From positions 2,972,879 to 3,036,878 of the forward strand of contig CM071587.1 of assembly GCA_036426205.1 (NCBI GenBank): a DNA stretch of 64,000 nt, read 5' to 3'. Shown in pieces: positions 27,460 through 38,699 of the stretch (its first letter is position 1; every line of letters starts with the position of its first letter). The position numbers were made by a program, and so were the translations under genes. A model generated the notes under the pieces. It had not been told where the DNA came from, ran no database searches, and was given only the letters and a program-made list of their open reading frames with translations. The DNA comes from Ascaphus truei. Taxonomy: Eukaryota; Chordata; Amphibia; Anura; Ascaphidae.

Positions 27460-29545
27460 TCTAGTAATACACACACATTCCCAGCTAGCTCAAACTCTAC
27501 TAGTATAACACACTCCCAGCTAGCTCAACTCTACTTAATACACACACATTCCCAGCTAGCTCAAACCTAACTGTAATACCCACACTTCCCAGCTAGATCA
27601 AACTCTACTAGTAATACACACACATTCCCAGATAGCTCAAACTCTACTAGTAATACAACACACTTCCCAGCTAGCTCAAACTCTACTAGTAATACAACAC
27701 ATTCCCAGCTAAGATCAAACTCTACTAGAATACACCACACTCCCAGCTAGCTCAAAACTCTAACTGTAATCACACACATTCCCAGCTAGCTCAAACTCAC
27801 TAGTAATACACAACGCAATTCCCAGCTAGCTCAAACTCTACTAGTAATCACACCATCATCCCAGCTAGCTCAAACTCTACTAGTAATACACACCCTTCCC
27901 GCTAGCTCAAACTCTACTAGTAATCAACACCATTCCAGCTAGATCAAACTCTACTAGTAATACACACACATTCCCAGCTAGCTCAAACTCTACTAGTAAT
28001 AACACACATTCCCACAGCTCAATCTCTACTAGTAATACACACACATTCCCAGCTAGATCAAACTCTACTAGTAATACAACACATTCCCAGCTAGATCAAA
28101 CTCTACTAGTAATAACACACACTTCCCAGCTAGCTCAAACTCTACTAGTTACCACACATTCCCAGCTAGCTCAACTCTACTAGTAATACACACACATTCC
28201 CAGCTAGCTCAAACTCTACTAGTAATACACACACATTCCCAGCTAGCTCAACTCATCTACTAGTAATACACACACATTCCCAGCTAGCTCAAACTCTACT
28301 AGTAATCACAACACATTCCAGCTAGCTCAAACTCTACTATTAATCACTCACACTCCCAGCTAGCTCAAACTCTCCTAGTAATCCCACACATTCCCAGCTA
28401 GCTCAACTCTACTAGTAATACACTCACACTCCAGCTAGCTCAACTCTATAGTAATACACACACATTCCCAGCTAGCTCAAACTCTACTAGTAATACACTC
28501 ACACTCCCAGCTAGCTCAAACTCTACTAGTATATACACACACATTCCAGCTAGCTCAAACTCTACTAGTAATACACACCACAATCATCCCAGCTAGCTCA
28601 AACTCTACTAGTAATACACACACATTCCCAGCTAGCTCAAACTTACTAGTAATACACACACTTCCCAGCTAGCTCAAACTCTACTAGTAATCACACACAT
28701 TCCCGATAGCTCAAAACTCTACTAGTAATACAACACACATTCCCAGCTAGCTCATCTCTACTAGTAATACACACTTCCCAGCTAGCTCAATCTCTACTAG
28801 TAATACACACACAAACCCAGATAGCTCAAACTCTACTAGTATACACACACATTCCCAGCTAGCTCAAACTCTACTAGTAATACACACACATTCCCAGCTA
28901 GCTCAAACTCTACTAGTAATACACACACATCCAAAGCTTCAAACTCTACTAGTAATACACACACATTCCCAGCTAGATCAAACTCTACTAGTAATACACA
29001 CACATTCCCATTCCCTGCTAGCTCTTCTCTACTAGTAATACACACACATTCCCGCTAGCTCAACTCTACTAGTAATACACACACATTCCCAGCTAGCTCA
29101 AACTAATCTACTAGTAATCACACACATTCCCAGCTAGCTCAAACTCTACTAGTAAATACACACACATTCCTCCAGCTAGCTCAAACTCTACTAGTAACAC
29201 ACACATTCCCAGCTAGCTCAAACTCACTAGTAATACACACACATTCCCAGCTAGCTCAAACTCTACTAGAAATACACACACATTCCCAGTAGCTCAACTC
29301 TACTAGTAATACACACACATCCCAGCTAGCTCAAACTCTACTAGTAATACACCTACATTCCCAGCTAGCTCAAACTCTACTAGTAATACACACACATTCC
29401 CAGCTAGCTCAAACTCTACTAGTAATACACACACATTCCCAGCTAGCTCAAACTCTACTAGTAATACACACACATTCCCAGCTAGCTCAAACTCTACTAG
29501 TAATACACACACATTCCCAGCTAGCTCAAACTCTACTAGTAATAC
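27460..29545. repeat. 39-bp minisatellite array B
   Basis: The same 39-bp unit as array A, about 53 units. It is noisy to about 29300 and then regular for the last six or so units (29330-29530). The return to clean units marks where polished sequence resumes. Minus-strand translation of the clean part repeats VCVLLVEFELAGN. Confidence 0.94.
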
Positions 29546-29607
29546 AAACAGGTTGCAAAGAATATGGGAAGGAAAAATTGGACTGAGAATATAAATGGGT
29601 GAGGATC
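29546..29607 (+). mobile_element. 5' part of SINE split by a solo LTR
   Basis: GGTTGCAAAGAATATGGGAA ... TGAGGATC matches the head of the intact copy at 30929-31140. The expected continuation (TGATTGTAAGCTCTTTGGGG) occurs only after the 744-bp insert, at 30357-30381. After that the copy diverges. Confidence 0.75.
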
Positions 29608-30351
29608 TGTTACGCCGGTGCTGCCCGCAGACCAGACCCGTTCCTTTCACTGAGGTGAGGAACGTATAGAAGCACGCACCCGCAGCAAAGGGAGCGTGTC
29701 CGGAGTGTGGTGATATTGGCGTTGCCAGGCCAGGTGTATTTCGCTAGCAATACTTGCCGGTACCGGTGTAGAGATGCCGTTATCGTTGCCGTTAACCAAG
29801 GTCTGGGATTGGAGAATACGGGAAGGTCGTTTGTCCGAGCAGGGGTCTAGAGCCAGAGAGAGACGTCCGCCAAGCCAAGTCGTAACCTGAGTGAATGAGA
29901 GAGAAAACGCCAGAGTAGTAATCCAAGTGAAAACTATGTCGAGCAATGAATGATAGGAAGGACTGGCATTATAAAGTGTGGCTGACCAATCAGAAGTGAA
30001 GGCAGACCTGGAGGACTGCGTGGAGCCATCCTGGATAGGTTCCCTTGATTGGCAGGCAGGTGAGGACTCTTGTCTTGACAGGAGATCATATTACTGTGTT
30101 GGGGGCGGGTCTTCACTGCCAGAGCAGTGAATAAATTAACTTCGCCCGGCGCGCGCTGTTCAGGCGCGCGCCCGAGCAACATGGCGGCCGCGTGAGGTAC
30201 TGCAGGAAACCGGGGACGCCGAGGACGACGGGGAGCCCCCAGAACCGACGGAGGTGAGTAGCGCTGGCGAGGGGTGCGCGCCACGGCAGCGGGAGGGAAT
30301 CTATCAGCAGGGGAACCAGGGCGCGGGCGCCGCGATCCCTGATTCCTCACA
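29608..30351. mobile_element. Solo LTR, 744 bp, with 5-bp target duplication
   Basis: The element begins TGTTACGCCGG and ends CCTCACA, the canonical TG...CA termini. It is flanked on both sides by GGATC (29603-29607 and 30352-30356). It sits inside a SINE whose halves rejoin perfectly across the insertion. Length, termini and a 5-bp duplication fit an LTR retrotransposon of Ty3/gypsy or similar type reduced to one LTR. No gag, pol or primer-binding site is present. The inner GC-rich part contains ATGGCGGCCGC, which I do not interpret as a gene start. Orientation is uncertain because TG...CA is symmetrical. Confidence 0.88.
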
Positions 30352-30928
30352 GGATCTGATTGTAAGCTCTTTGGGGCAGGATCAAGCATCAAGGAGAAGA
30401 CGTTGGTACAAGCACAGTTCCTATCCGCTGCATGCTTTGAATGCCCACTTTGTAAATAGGCCTTTATTTGTTTTACATAGGGTACCATCTCTGGACTTTG
30501 CATACTGCCCCCCCCTTTTTCTGTATTATACATTAGGAGGAAAGCCATACATGAGGAGGACATTATTTGAGCGGGATCCAAGATTGGACTTATTCTGGAA
30601 TTGAACTTCTTTGTGGACAGTTCTGTGGACAATTGTGCATTATAGTGGCAATCTGTCCAATCATTGTTTGTCAGGTATAATGCATTTTGTTTACTGTAGT
30701 ACATCTTTTTTGACAAGTCCCTAGAGAGACTTGTGTATGAGATCCCCTAGGCAGCTCCACCCAGTAGATAATCCCCATATTAGGTTATCACTGGGTATTT
30801 ATTCACAGTACACTGCACAAGTGCACTCACACAATGGCAGTAGTCACGTTTTTTTGTTTTGTTTAGTTTGTGTCACTTTTTAGGTATAGCGCTTTTTCTT
30901 TAGGTTTTTAGTTAGATATTGTTGTTAG

Positions 30929-31140
30929 GTTGTGAAGAATATGGGAACGAAAAACTGGACATAAAATATAAATTGGCGAGGATCTGATTGTAAGCTCTTT
31001 GGGGCAGGATCTCCCATTACATTATGTTGTAATTTACCATTCTACTTATCCCCACTTTTTGTAGGTTATTTAACTTGTATTATAACTTTGTAAAGCGCTG
31101 TGCATATTGTTGGTGCTAGATAAATAAAATTATAGAAACA
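30929..31140 (+). mobile_element. SINE-type element, fuller copy
   Basis: It begins GGTTGTGAAGAATATGGGAA, continues GATCTGATTGTAAGCTCTTT and ends GGTGCTAGATAAATAAAATT with an ATACATACATAC tail. It is the reference in this window for the split copy at 29546/30357 and the partial copy at 11488-11645. Confidence 0.78.
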
Positions 31141-32130
31141 TACATACATACATGTTTAATGGAAACCGGGTTAGTATCTCTCAGGATTCTCGTTTCCCAG
31201 CGAGGTGAACATACTGTGAAGGTGAATGAGACCTTTGTGATCTCCCAACCTACAGCATAGAAAATGGAAGCAGGCACACGGTCTTATGCAAAGAATATTT
31301 AGTGTGCCACCAGAGGGTTCAACGTTTCAGCAGGGAACTGCCTTTATCAAGGAGAGTGCTACTCCCAACCTACAGCACAAGACGGCCTTTTGGGGCCCAG
31401 AATTGCACCCCTTTGGCCTGGATACATTGTGCCTCAATGAATCAAATTGGAAACCAGTGACGATTGTTCGATGATATATCTTCTGCTCTGGTTTTGCCCA
31501 CCTGTTGCAGCCATGAGACTGCAGTAAATTACCCCCGATATAGTTTAGCACCAATTATGCAGCATCTGGACAAGCTCCCAAACCTCCACAAGTAAATGCA
31601 TGAAGTGTGGAATGTCACAAAAGACGATCAGGGACTTCATTTATTTTTAGTGACCTGCTGATGGGTGCTGGGAAGATGTTTCCAAATGCATCCTCTGCTG
31701 AGCAAATACACGCCATGCTCCTAAAATCCGGTATTTGTGCAGAATATAAATGAGTTCCCGATTAAAGCAGTGCAGTGTGATTCCATTCCCTTGGGTATAG
31801 AAGGAGTTAAATGCCCAGGGAATAATGGCTGTTGATAACTTTGTATTCTCCTGTTAAAAGAAAAGGGTCACTACATACTGTAGTCGATAATGACACTGGT
31901 AGAATTGAATGCCAGAAAAAGGAAATAACCTTCATTTTTTCTCTCCTTAAGAACCAGTGTAGGCTAGCAAGAAAAGGCATTTATTTCTGTCTTGCACGAA
32001 GGAAATTCACTAGCGAGAGAAAGATGAATAGGAATTCACACATGTAGATAGAGAGGAATGGGGCTGTGAATAAAGATTAGCAGGGCAGTGGCTGGCATGG
32101 TGGCATATGTTGTCTGGGTATTTCTGCACA
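31141..32130. other. No gene recognised
   Basis: Ordinary AT-moderate sequence. No splice-flanked coding exon, repeat family or RNA gene was recognised. Confidence 0.4.
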
Positions 32131-32139
32131 GCTGACCTG

Positions 32140-32310
32140 TATGTATGTATGTCTTTATTTATATAGCGCCATTAATGTACATAGCTCTTCACAGCAGTAA
32201 TACAAGTGACACAATCATCTAAATAACAAATAACACATAATGGGAAGAAATGCTTCAGGCATAAAAGTAACATTTAGGAAAAGGAGTCCCTGCCCCGAAG
32301 ACTTTCCAAT
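32140..32310 (-). mobile_element. SINE-type element (TACATTAATGGCGCTATATAAATAAAG end)
   Basis: Read on the minus strand it ends GTACATTAATGGCGCTATAT AAATAAAGACATACATACAT. It contains the GGCAGGGACTCC block. It is the same family as the copy that splits the gag remnant at 60745-60946. Confidence 0.78.
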
Positions 32311-32319
32311 CAAAGTGGT

Positions 32320-33560
32320 AAGTAGGAAGAACGTACAGAGACAGTAGGAGGGTGTTTTGGTAAGTGCGTCTGCAAGTGGCCAAGGTTGATGTATGAGGTG
32401 TATAGTATCAGCCACGGAGCAACTCGTATGCTTCGTATAGGGTACCACTGGGATCTGTATGAAACCGACTTGGCCTCCTGACTGCTTCAATAATGAAGAT
32501 GTTGCTGTAAATACATTTGAGTATGAGAGATGCAGGGACCAGTCATTATAAACACTCCATAACCAGGCACTAATCTGCACAGCACACAAATAACTCACCT
32601 GCTGCAGTCATAGAAGGGCTAAGAAGTGTTATGGCTGGAAATGTATTCATGAACACACTGAATGAAAAGCCACTTCTAGCACCGGGCTCTATAATTGCAT
32701 CCAAAGTGTAGGTTTACCTTATCGGTGTTACAGAAAGAGGTGTCTTGTAAATGGAATATAAATCATGTTATCCCAATTAATCCTGATGCTCATGTGTTAT
32801 TAATTTGTTTATCTCTCTTACTATTCTGCTTATTAACACCTCTGGGGCTCTCCGAATAAGACACTGTATCTAAATCCATCAGCATAACAAGTCACCAGGA
32901 TATTTGCAGGAATCAACATACAGGGAGAGACAGAGCAATGAGACTCAAGGAAAAAGACAGATGAAAAGGTTGGAAGATTAAAAAGAAAATAAGAACAGGT
33001 ACAAAGCGTTGTGAGATGTGAGCTGATGTTTTCCTGGTTTATCCATTCGCTGGGGTTTGAGGCTTGGTTCCTGGAGCTGTCTCCATCCCTTGGCTTCTCT
33101 CGTCTTGCTGTAAAGTCCAGACGGACGAGGATTAAACATCAATCAGTGCAGGTAGACCTGGGATATCTGCACAGAGAGGAAAGCCCGGGGAGCCTCATTA
33201 ATGGGAACAGATATGAACAATTCCCTCAGTTTAAGGGCTCACCTTAAACTTTCACTGCTGGAGACAGGAATCAAATGTTCGGGGTGAGCAAGGGAGATGC
33301 CGTGCTCTGTAATACGGTTCAGTGACACCCTCCCCTTTCATAAGGTTATACACAGCAATGAGTTATCACCCTGGGGGAGGATAACATCACGGAGGCTTCG
33401 TTAAGATGCAACATTTTAATTCATGATACTGAACCTTGCAAACTGTTTCTATGCAGATGTGCATTAATAACTGGAATACATATTGTATATTCTGTTACTT
33501 CAAGCAGGTAAGGGGTTTACTCTGCCGACACTGCGCTTCAGCTCTGAGGGTGCGGCAATA
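32320..33560. other. No gene recognised
   Basis: I found no supported coding exon, RNA gene or repeat in this stretch. Confidence 0.4.
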
Positions 33561-33564
33561 AGTA

Positions 33565-33755
33565 ATTTTTTGTTTTCTTGTATAGCGCCGACAGTGTACG
33601 TAGTGCTGTACATAGAATTGTGCAGGCCCAAGTCCCTGCCCCATAGAGCTTACAGTCTATTTCTGGTGCCCGAGGCACAGGGAGGTAAAGTGAATTGCAC
33701 AAGGTCACAAGGAGCTGACACCGGGAATTGAACCAGAATTCCCCGGCTTCAAACG
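33565..33755 (-). mobile_element. tRNA-derived SINE with B box
   Basis: On the minus strand the head contains GGTTCAATTCC (33724-33734), a good match to the tRNA B box GGTTCRANNCC. It is followed by GTGACCTTGTGCAATTCACT, TGTAAGCTCTATGGGGCAGG and a tail CGGCGCTATACAAG. Internal B box plus the shared TGTAAGCTC...GGGGCAGG module indicates a tRNA-derived SINE. It is far too diverged to be a tRNA gene. Confidence 0.8.
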
Positions 33756-33889
33756 CAGTTTTTCCGTTTGTGTTACTTTGTTCCCACTCCGGGATATACG
33801 GGGAGATGCATCAATAGAGAAAGGGAATTTGTTCTGTTTTCTGCTCTCAATTGAGTCAAATGTCCTCGGATAGACCTTAGACCTCGGAT

Positions 33890-34240
33890 ATAGTAGGCGC
33901 ACGTGAGACAGAGCGTGTGTTGTCGTGCGCGCCTTTACCGTGAGCGATCTGTTGCCTTTGGGATTTGTATGATGTGCGTGACGTGGGAGGCATGTCAGTG
34001 GCGTGGCGGAAGCATGTCCATGACGTCATGAGGCTGGTTCGCCCTCATTGGCTGAACCGCCCACGTGACCTGGCTGTCGCGCGACAAAAACAAAAAACTT
34101 TGTCTCGCAAGAAATCTGCCGCGCCGTTGTGCTTCATTGCGTGTGCGGTCGCGCACTCTGTGGCCTGCCTCATTGAGGTGCGACCTTTTGTTTGCGCCGC
34201 GTGTGCACAGTCATGCGCAGTATGGACGCAGTCTTACATG
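33890..34240. mobile_element. GC-rich MITE-like element
   Basis: A CpG-rich block with GTCGTGCGCGCC, TGACGTCATGAGG and TTCGCCCTCATTGGCTGAAC. The last motif also occurs in the element at 43611-43967. The shared centre and the abrupt base-composition change suggest a related non-autonomous DNA transposon. I cannot define its ends. Confidence 0.5.
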
Positions 34241-34542
34241 TGATGCAAATTGTGGGCCAGAGAAGTTGACGCCACTTCCGACCTGAGTCCTCAGTGGCTC
34301 CGGGCAGAGACTTTTCCCACCTCTCATTGATGACCCGAGGAAGTAATGAAATGCGTAGGGGCAGAGCGTTTCTTTCTGGTTGTCTGCATAAGACCATCAA
34401 AATCTGGAAGGGTCGCTAGTGTGAGATCTCACTGAAGCTCCGTGATGTCACCAGCGGGCACGAGAAAAACACGAGAGCGCCAGCGAGATGTAGGAAAGTT
34501 GCGGCAACCCCCCCTCACTTGCCAGGCTTGGCGGTGGTACAG

Positions 34543-34870
34543 CAGGAGTGGAGCGGCACAGGAGTCATGGAGCGGCAGTTAAAGACGATGACAGCGGAGG
34601 GAAGACGTTGAGACTGCAGGCGGCGGTGGCTTGGCTGTGGCAGGTGAAGACATCCGATCGGAGCATGAGCCGGAGCACAGGAGATGGCAGGGGCAGTATG
34701 GGCTGTAACACCGGAAGTGACTTCCAACTCCGGTGTTACAGCATGTACCTCCCCAGCCATCTCCTGTGCTCCTGCTCTAATCGGATGTCTTCGCCTTTCA
34801 CAGCCAAGCCATTGCCGTCCGCTGACATCGTCTTCTACTGCCGCTCCGCTCCTTGACTCCTGTGCCAGTC
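34543..34870. mobile_element. Foldback element, about 330 bp
   Basis: Near-complete palindrome centred near 34724, where GCTGTAACACCGGAAGT faces ACTCCGGTGTTACAGC. Outwards, ATCCGATCGGAGCA faces TGCTCTAATCGGAT, and GGCACAGGAGTCATGGAGCGG faces its inverse at 34845-34868. Overlapping forward and reverse ORFs are the two arms and not genes. Confidence 0.85.
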
Positions 34871-35005
34871 CGCGACTGCCTAGTTTCACCTAATGGACGG
34901 GCCGGCCATTCATAAGAGAACATAAGAGTGTTCCTCTTATAACACTACATGCTCGAGTTTATACTATACGGCCAAGTTCATACACTTTGTCTATAGGAGC
35001 CTGAA

Positions 35006-35236
35006 CTCCATACTACCACTGAGGCCTCAGTGCCTGCGCTGCACGCGCGCCTGCGAGGCTGGCGGCACATGCAGCCGAATTCCCCGGTCTGCAGAGAGCT
35101 GCAGGGGGAAAGACAGGGGGGGGGGGCATGGCGGGGGAGTGACAGCGGGCCCGGCCCCATTGTGGGGCGGCTCTTGTCCCTGCAGCGTCCGCCACAGCGG
35201 GCTCTGCAGTAGCCAGCGGGGACCTGGCCTTACATA
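35006..35236. mobile_element. GC-rich MITE related to 43611-43967
   Basis: It shares CCCCGGTCTGCAG and AGCGTCCGCCACAGCGG with the element at 43611-43967, in the same order. It has an abrupt high-GC composition. Ends are approximate. Confidence 0.6.
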
Positions 35237-35335
35237 GGTAGCCTCAGGCCGGTAGTCGTTCACCAACTAATCTAACCAAATATGCCATTAATTTACCTAT
35301 ATGGATAGGATAGCTTACCTAGGTATGTCCTAGGC

Positions 35336-35530
35336 CAAGGGTCTCCAAACTCACTCCTCAAGAGCCGCACACAGGCCAGCTTTTATGGATATCCCCTGTT
35401 TCAGCACAGGTGGCTCAATTAGTGGCTCAGTCGAGACTGAGCCATGATTGAGCCACCTGTGCTGAAACAGGGATATCATAAATGCTGGCCTGTTGATCGG
35501 CTCCTTGAGGACTGAGTTTGAAGACCCCTG
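35336..35530. mobile_element. hAT-type palindromic MITE with 8-bp TSD
   Basis: The element starts CAAGGGTCTCCAAACTCA and its inverted end is CAGGGGTCTTCAAACTCA. It is flanked by the perfect 8-bp duplication TCCTAGGC (35328-35335 and 35531-35538). The interior is also palindromic (CAGCACAGGTGGCTCAATTA against TGATTGAGCCACCTGTGCTG). An 8-bp duplication with CAGGGG-like termini is typical of hAT elements. No transposase is encoded. Confidence 0.92.
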
Positions 35531-35959
35531 TCCTAGGCATCTGTCCACTGAGGTTCAGTGAGCACAAGCACTCTCACATGGAGTATCTTTAATGTGTCTC
35601 TTTGGGTATTGTTAATCTAGTCTGTCCAACTATATTTTATTATTATTAACACCATTAAAAGTTACATTTTAACTAACACACCATTACACTTTAACTTGGA
35701 GTGCTAGAACAGGGGGCCTTTTCCCCTTATTCTTTTAAGGTTCTGTTCTTCCATGTAACCCCCACACCCGCCCCCTCTCTCCAACTCCTACTGGCACTGT
35801 GCATGCTGGGGCAGACTGGGCAAAAATGGAGCAAAATGCATTTGACATGGGTGAAAATGTCCCAGTTTACTCCCAAATTACCCTGATACATAGAGGCATG
35901 TGTGTTAAGGTAAAAGTGGTGTAATTCTGGGGCAATAAATATGCATGTTAAAGAGGTGT

Positions 35960-37310
35960 ATTTTAAGAAATATCCTAAAGGTGGAGAGAGAGGGCGCCAG
36001 TCGCCTATTGAGAGGAAGGGTATTCCAGGTGTGAGGGCAGTCAGTGAGAAAGGTTTAAGGCGAGAGAGGGCTTTTGAAACAAAAGGGGTAGAGAGAAGAC
36101 ATCCTTGAGCAGAACGCAAGAGTCAGGCAGGAGTATAGCGAGAAATTAAGGCTGAGATATAAGCAGGGCAGAGGAGTATATAGCCTTAAAAGAGGGGAAG
36201 AGAGTTTTGTAAGTAATATAGAGTATAATAGGAAGCCAGGAGAGGGATTTCAGCAGGGGAGATGCTGAGACAGATTTAGGAGATAGTAAAGTGATTCTGG
36301 CAGCAGCGTTTAGGATAGATTGCAGGGGAGACATGTGAGAGGCAGGAAGGCCGGACAGCAGAAGGGTACAATAATCGAGACGGGAGAGAATGAGGGCCTG
36401 CGTTAGAGGTTTAGCAGTAGAGCGACAGAGGAAAGGGCGTATCTTTGTAATGTTATTTAGGAAAAAACTACAGGTTTTAGCAACATTGTTAATGTGAGCA
36501 GAGAATGTGATGGAGGAGTCAAATGTGACGCCTAGGGAGCGTCCATGTTATACTGGGAGTATGATAGTACCATCCAGGGACATCCAGGATGATATCGCGG
36601 AGAGACATTCAGAGACTTTGGTATGTACAGCAGGTGTAAGGTCGGGGGTTGAAAAGTTAATTTGTGTGTCATCAGTGTAGAGGTGATATTTGAACCCAAG
36701 AGATGTTATAAAGTCACCTAGAGAGAGTGTGAAAGAGAGAAGATGAGCCAGGACAGACCCCTGGGGTACTCCCACAGACAGATCGAGAGAGGAGGAGGTG
36801 ATGTTAGCAAACGAGACACGGAAAGTATGATAGGAGAGGTAAGAGGAAATCCAGGATAGAGTTCTGTTACGGACACCAAGAGTATGGAGAATGTGAAGGA
36901 GAAGAAGGTGGTCCACAGTATCAAAGGCTGCAGAGAGGTCGAGTAATATGAGCAAAGTGTAGTGACCTTTGTCTTTGGCAGCATGGAGGTCATTGGTTAT
37001 TTTAGTGAGGGCTGTTTCAGTCGAGTGAGCAGTGCGGAAGCCAGATTGTAGAGGATCAAGCAGAGAATTGGAGGTGAGAAAATGGAGCAAGCGAGAGAAT
37101 ACAAGGTGTTCAAGGAGGAGGGAGAAAGGGCGATAGTTAGAGAGACAGGTAGGGTCAAACTTGCTGTTTTTGAGTAATGGTATAACGGTTGAGTGCTTGA
37201 GGGAGATGGGAAAGGTACCAGCGTTGGGGGATAAATTGAAAATATGAATGAGTGTAGGGATTAGGGAGTAGGAGCAGGAGGTTAGAGGAGATGGGATGGA
37301 ATGAGGTCAA
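35960..37310 (-). mobile_element. L2/Rex-like LINE fragment with reverse transcriptase
   Basis: The longest open frame (36548-37090, minus) encodes the middle of a non-LTR reverse transcriptase. Visible motifs are [31 protein letters not shown] (catalytic Asp of motif A), [10 protein letters not shown] and YTDDTQI (YxDD box, with Thr at x). Upstream, [13 protein letters not shown] lies near 37120-37160 in the frames feeding into it. Downstream, about 36146-36334 gives LQSILNAAARITLLSPKSVS and SLSWLPI, typical of the C-terminal region. Stops and frame changes separate the pieces and the 5' portion is missing, so it is a dead 5'-truncated copy. Confidence 0.88.
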
Positions 37311-37942
37311 GAGGGCAAGTGGTAGAGGGAGAAGAGGTGATCAGCAGCGATACGTCCTCTGAAGTCTGGATAGTTCATTAGCATTATCCAGAAAAACCTT
37401 TCTAGTTGGTCCAAGAAAAGGCATCACAATCTGCAGGATAATGAGTATATTTACACATCAGGGGTTGCAGGAGAGGGCAAAAACTAAGCTCTTTTAAGCT
37501 CTTTATCTGCAAATTATAGAGAATCTTAGAAGTTTTGGGAGAGGCTTTGTTCAAACAAAATAGAATTGTATCTGCTGGCTGCTGCTTAATTAACTCTGGG
37601 ATCTTGGATCCTAATGAATTATTGAGCCTCTTCAAAGAAATAAGTTTATGCTTAACGCCATGTCACTAATTGCGGTGCACAGAGACAAAAAGAACAATTC
37701 AGTTGGGTTTATTAAAAATCTCCATCAACTCCCTGGCCCACATCTGCCGAAGGAGAGATTTTTAATGTAATTTTACGAGAGGAAATTCCACCCCAGCCTT
37801 CACTGCGAGCCATAACGATAAACATGTCTTTCTAGTAATACATTGTACAGTATTAGTGTTCGTAAATGTCCTATTATCATTATATACGGATATTCTCATC
37901 TGCAAACGCTGTAAAAATGTATCCTACTGGGTTACGTTTGTG

Positions 37943-38347
37943 TTCTAGACCAGGTGTGGGCAAACGTTTCAGTCTGCCACCCCCTGCCTGCACTCCACCC
38001 CCTGCCTGCTCTCCACCCCCTGCCTGCTCTCCACTCCCTGCCTTCTCTCCACCCCCTGCCTGCTCTCCACCCCCTGCCTGCTCTCCCCCCCCTGCTTGCG
38101 CCCCCTCCTTACCTCGCTGCGGGGTCATGGCAACGTGACATCACATGACCCGCAGCGTCATTTGACGCCGCATTGCCATGGCGATGCGTCGCCGAAGACA
38201 AGGCAAGGGAAGTTGCAGTGGCCTCATGCGGTCCCCCGGCATTTAATTTAAATGGCTTGGGGAAGAGCGCGGGGCCTCTGCAACCCGCCGAGCCCCCCCT
38301 GGAAAATTTTGTGCACGCCCCCCAGTTTGCACACCCTTATTCTAGAC
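37943..38347. mobile_element. hAT-type MITE with 8-bp TSD and internal minisatellite
   Basis: The element itself is 37951-38339 (389 bp). It begins CAGGTGTGGGCAAACG and ends with the inverted GTTTGCACACCCTTA. Perfect 8-bp duplications TTCTAGAC lie at 37943-37950 and 38340-38347. Near its left end it carries about eight copies of an 18-bp CTCTCCACCCCCTGCCTG repeat (37976-38100), which explains the Pro-rich and Gly/Glu-rich open frames there. Confidence 0.92.
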
Positions 38348-38409
38348 ATTTACGTTATTGCCCGATGTCACCCTAACCCCGTGTCAGTGAACGATTGTAG
38401 CCCGGTCCC

Positions 38410-38692
38410 CATATTGCCTGTTTTACATAGATGTACAAAATGATAGAGAACCCAAATGCACGAGGAGTCGATTGCGAAACATAAACTGGACTGGAATTTT
38501 ATGATGACATGGAGTCAGGATGGCAACCTACACTGTATGCCAGAAATGGTGGTGGATTCACGGAACAGCATCCCAGCAGAGGTGGTTGGGTCTAATGCAG
38601 TAAGGGAATTCAAACATGCTTGGGATAGATATAAAGCTAAATACGAAAGAGAGACAACGATCAAATGGGGGCTATTTTATTCTATTTAATCC
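38410..38692 (+). mobile_element. Possible LINE ORF tail fragment
   Basis: A 77-residue open frame (38456-38689) contains VVDSRNSIPAEVVGSNAVRE and FKHAWDRYKAKYERE. The SIPAEVVGS...F-x-AWD pattern looks like the C-terminal end of a retroelement protein that I have seen repeated in frog genomes. I cannot name the family. No start context, splice signals or upstream coding are seen, so a host gene is unlikely. Confidence 0.45.
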
Positions 38693-38699
38693 ATTTGGA

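Noticed and set aside
30180..30260. ATGGCGGCCGC as the start of a CpG-island gene
   Set aside because: It lies inside the solo LTR defined by TG...CA ends and the GGATC duplication, and the frame stops almost at once.
29934..30716. A 260-residue minus ORF across a CpG-rich block
   Set aside because: It spans the solo LTR, its target duplication and the host SINE, so it cannot be one gene.
33724..33734. A tRNA gene
   Set aside because: Only a B box within a SINE. No foldable acceptor stem or anticodon arm could be read.
34548..34893. Overlapping forward and reverse ORFs of about 100-124 residues
   Set aside because: They are the two arms of a foldback element read in opposite directions.
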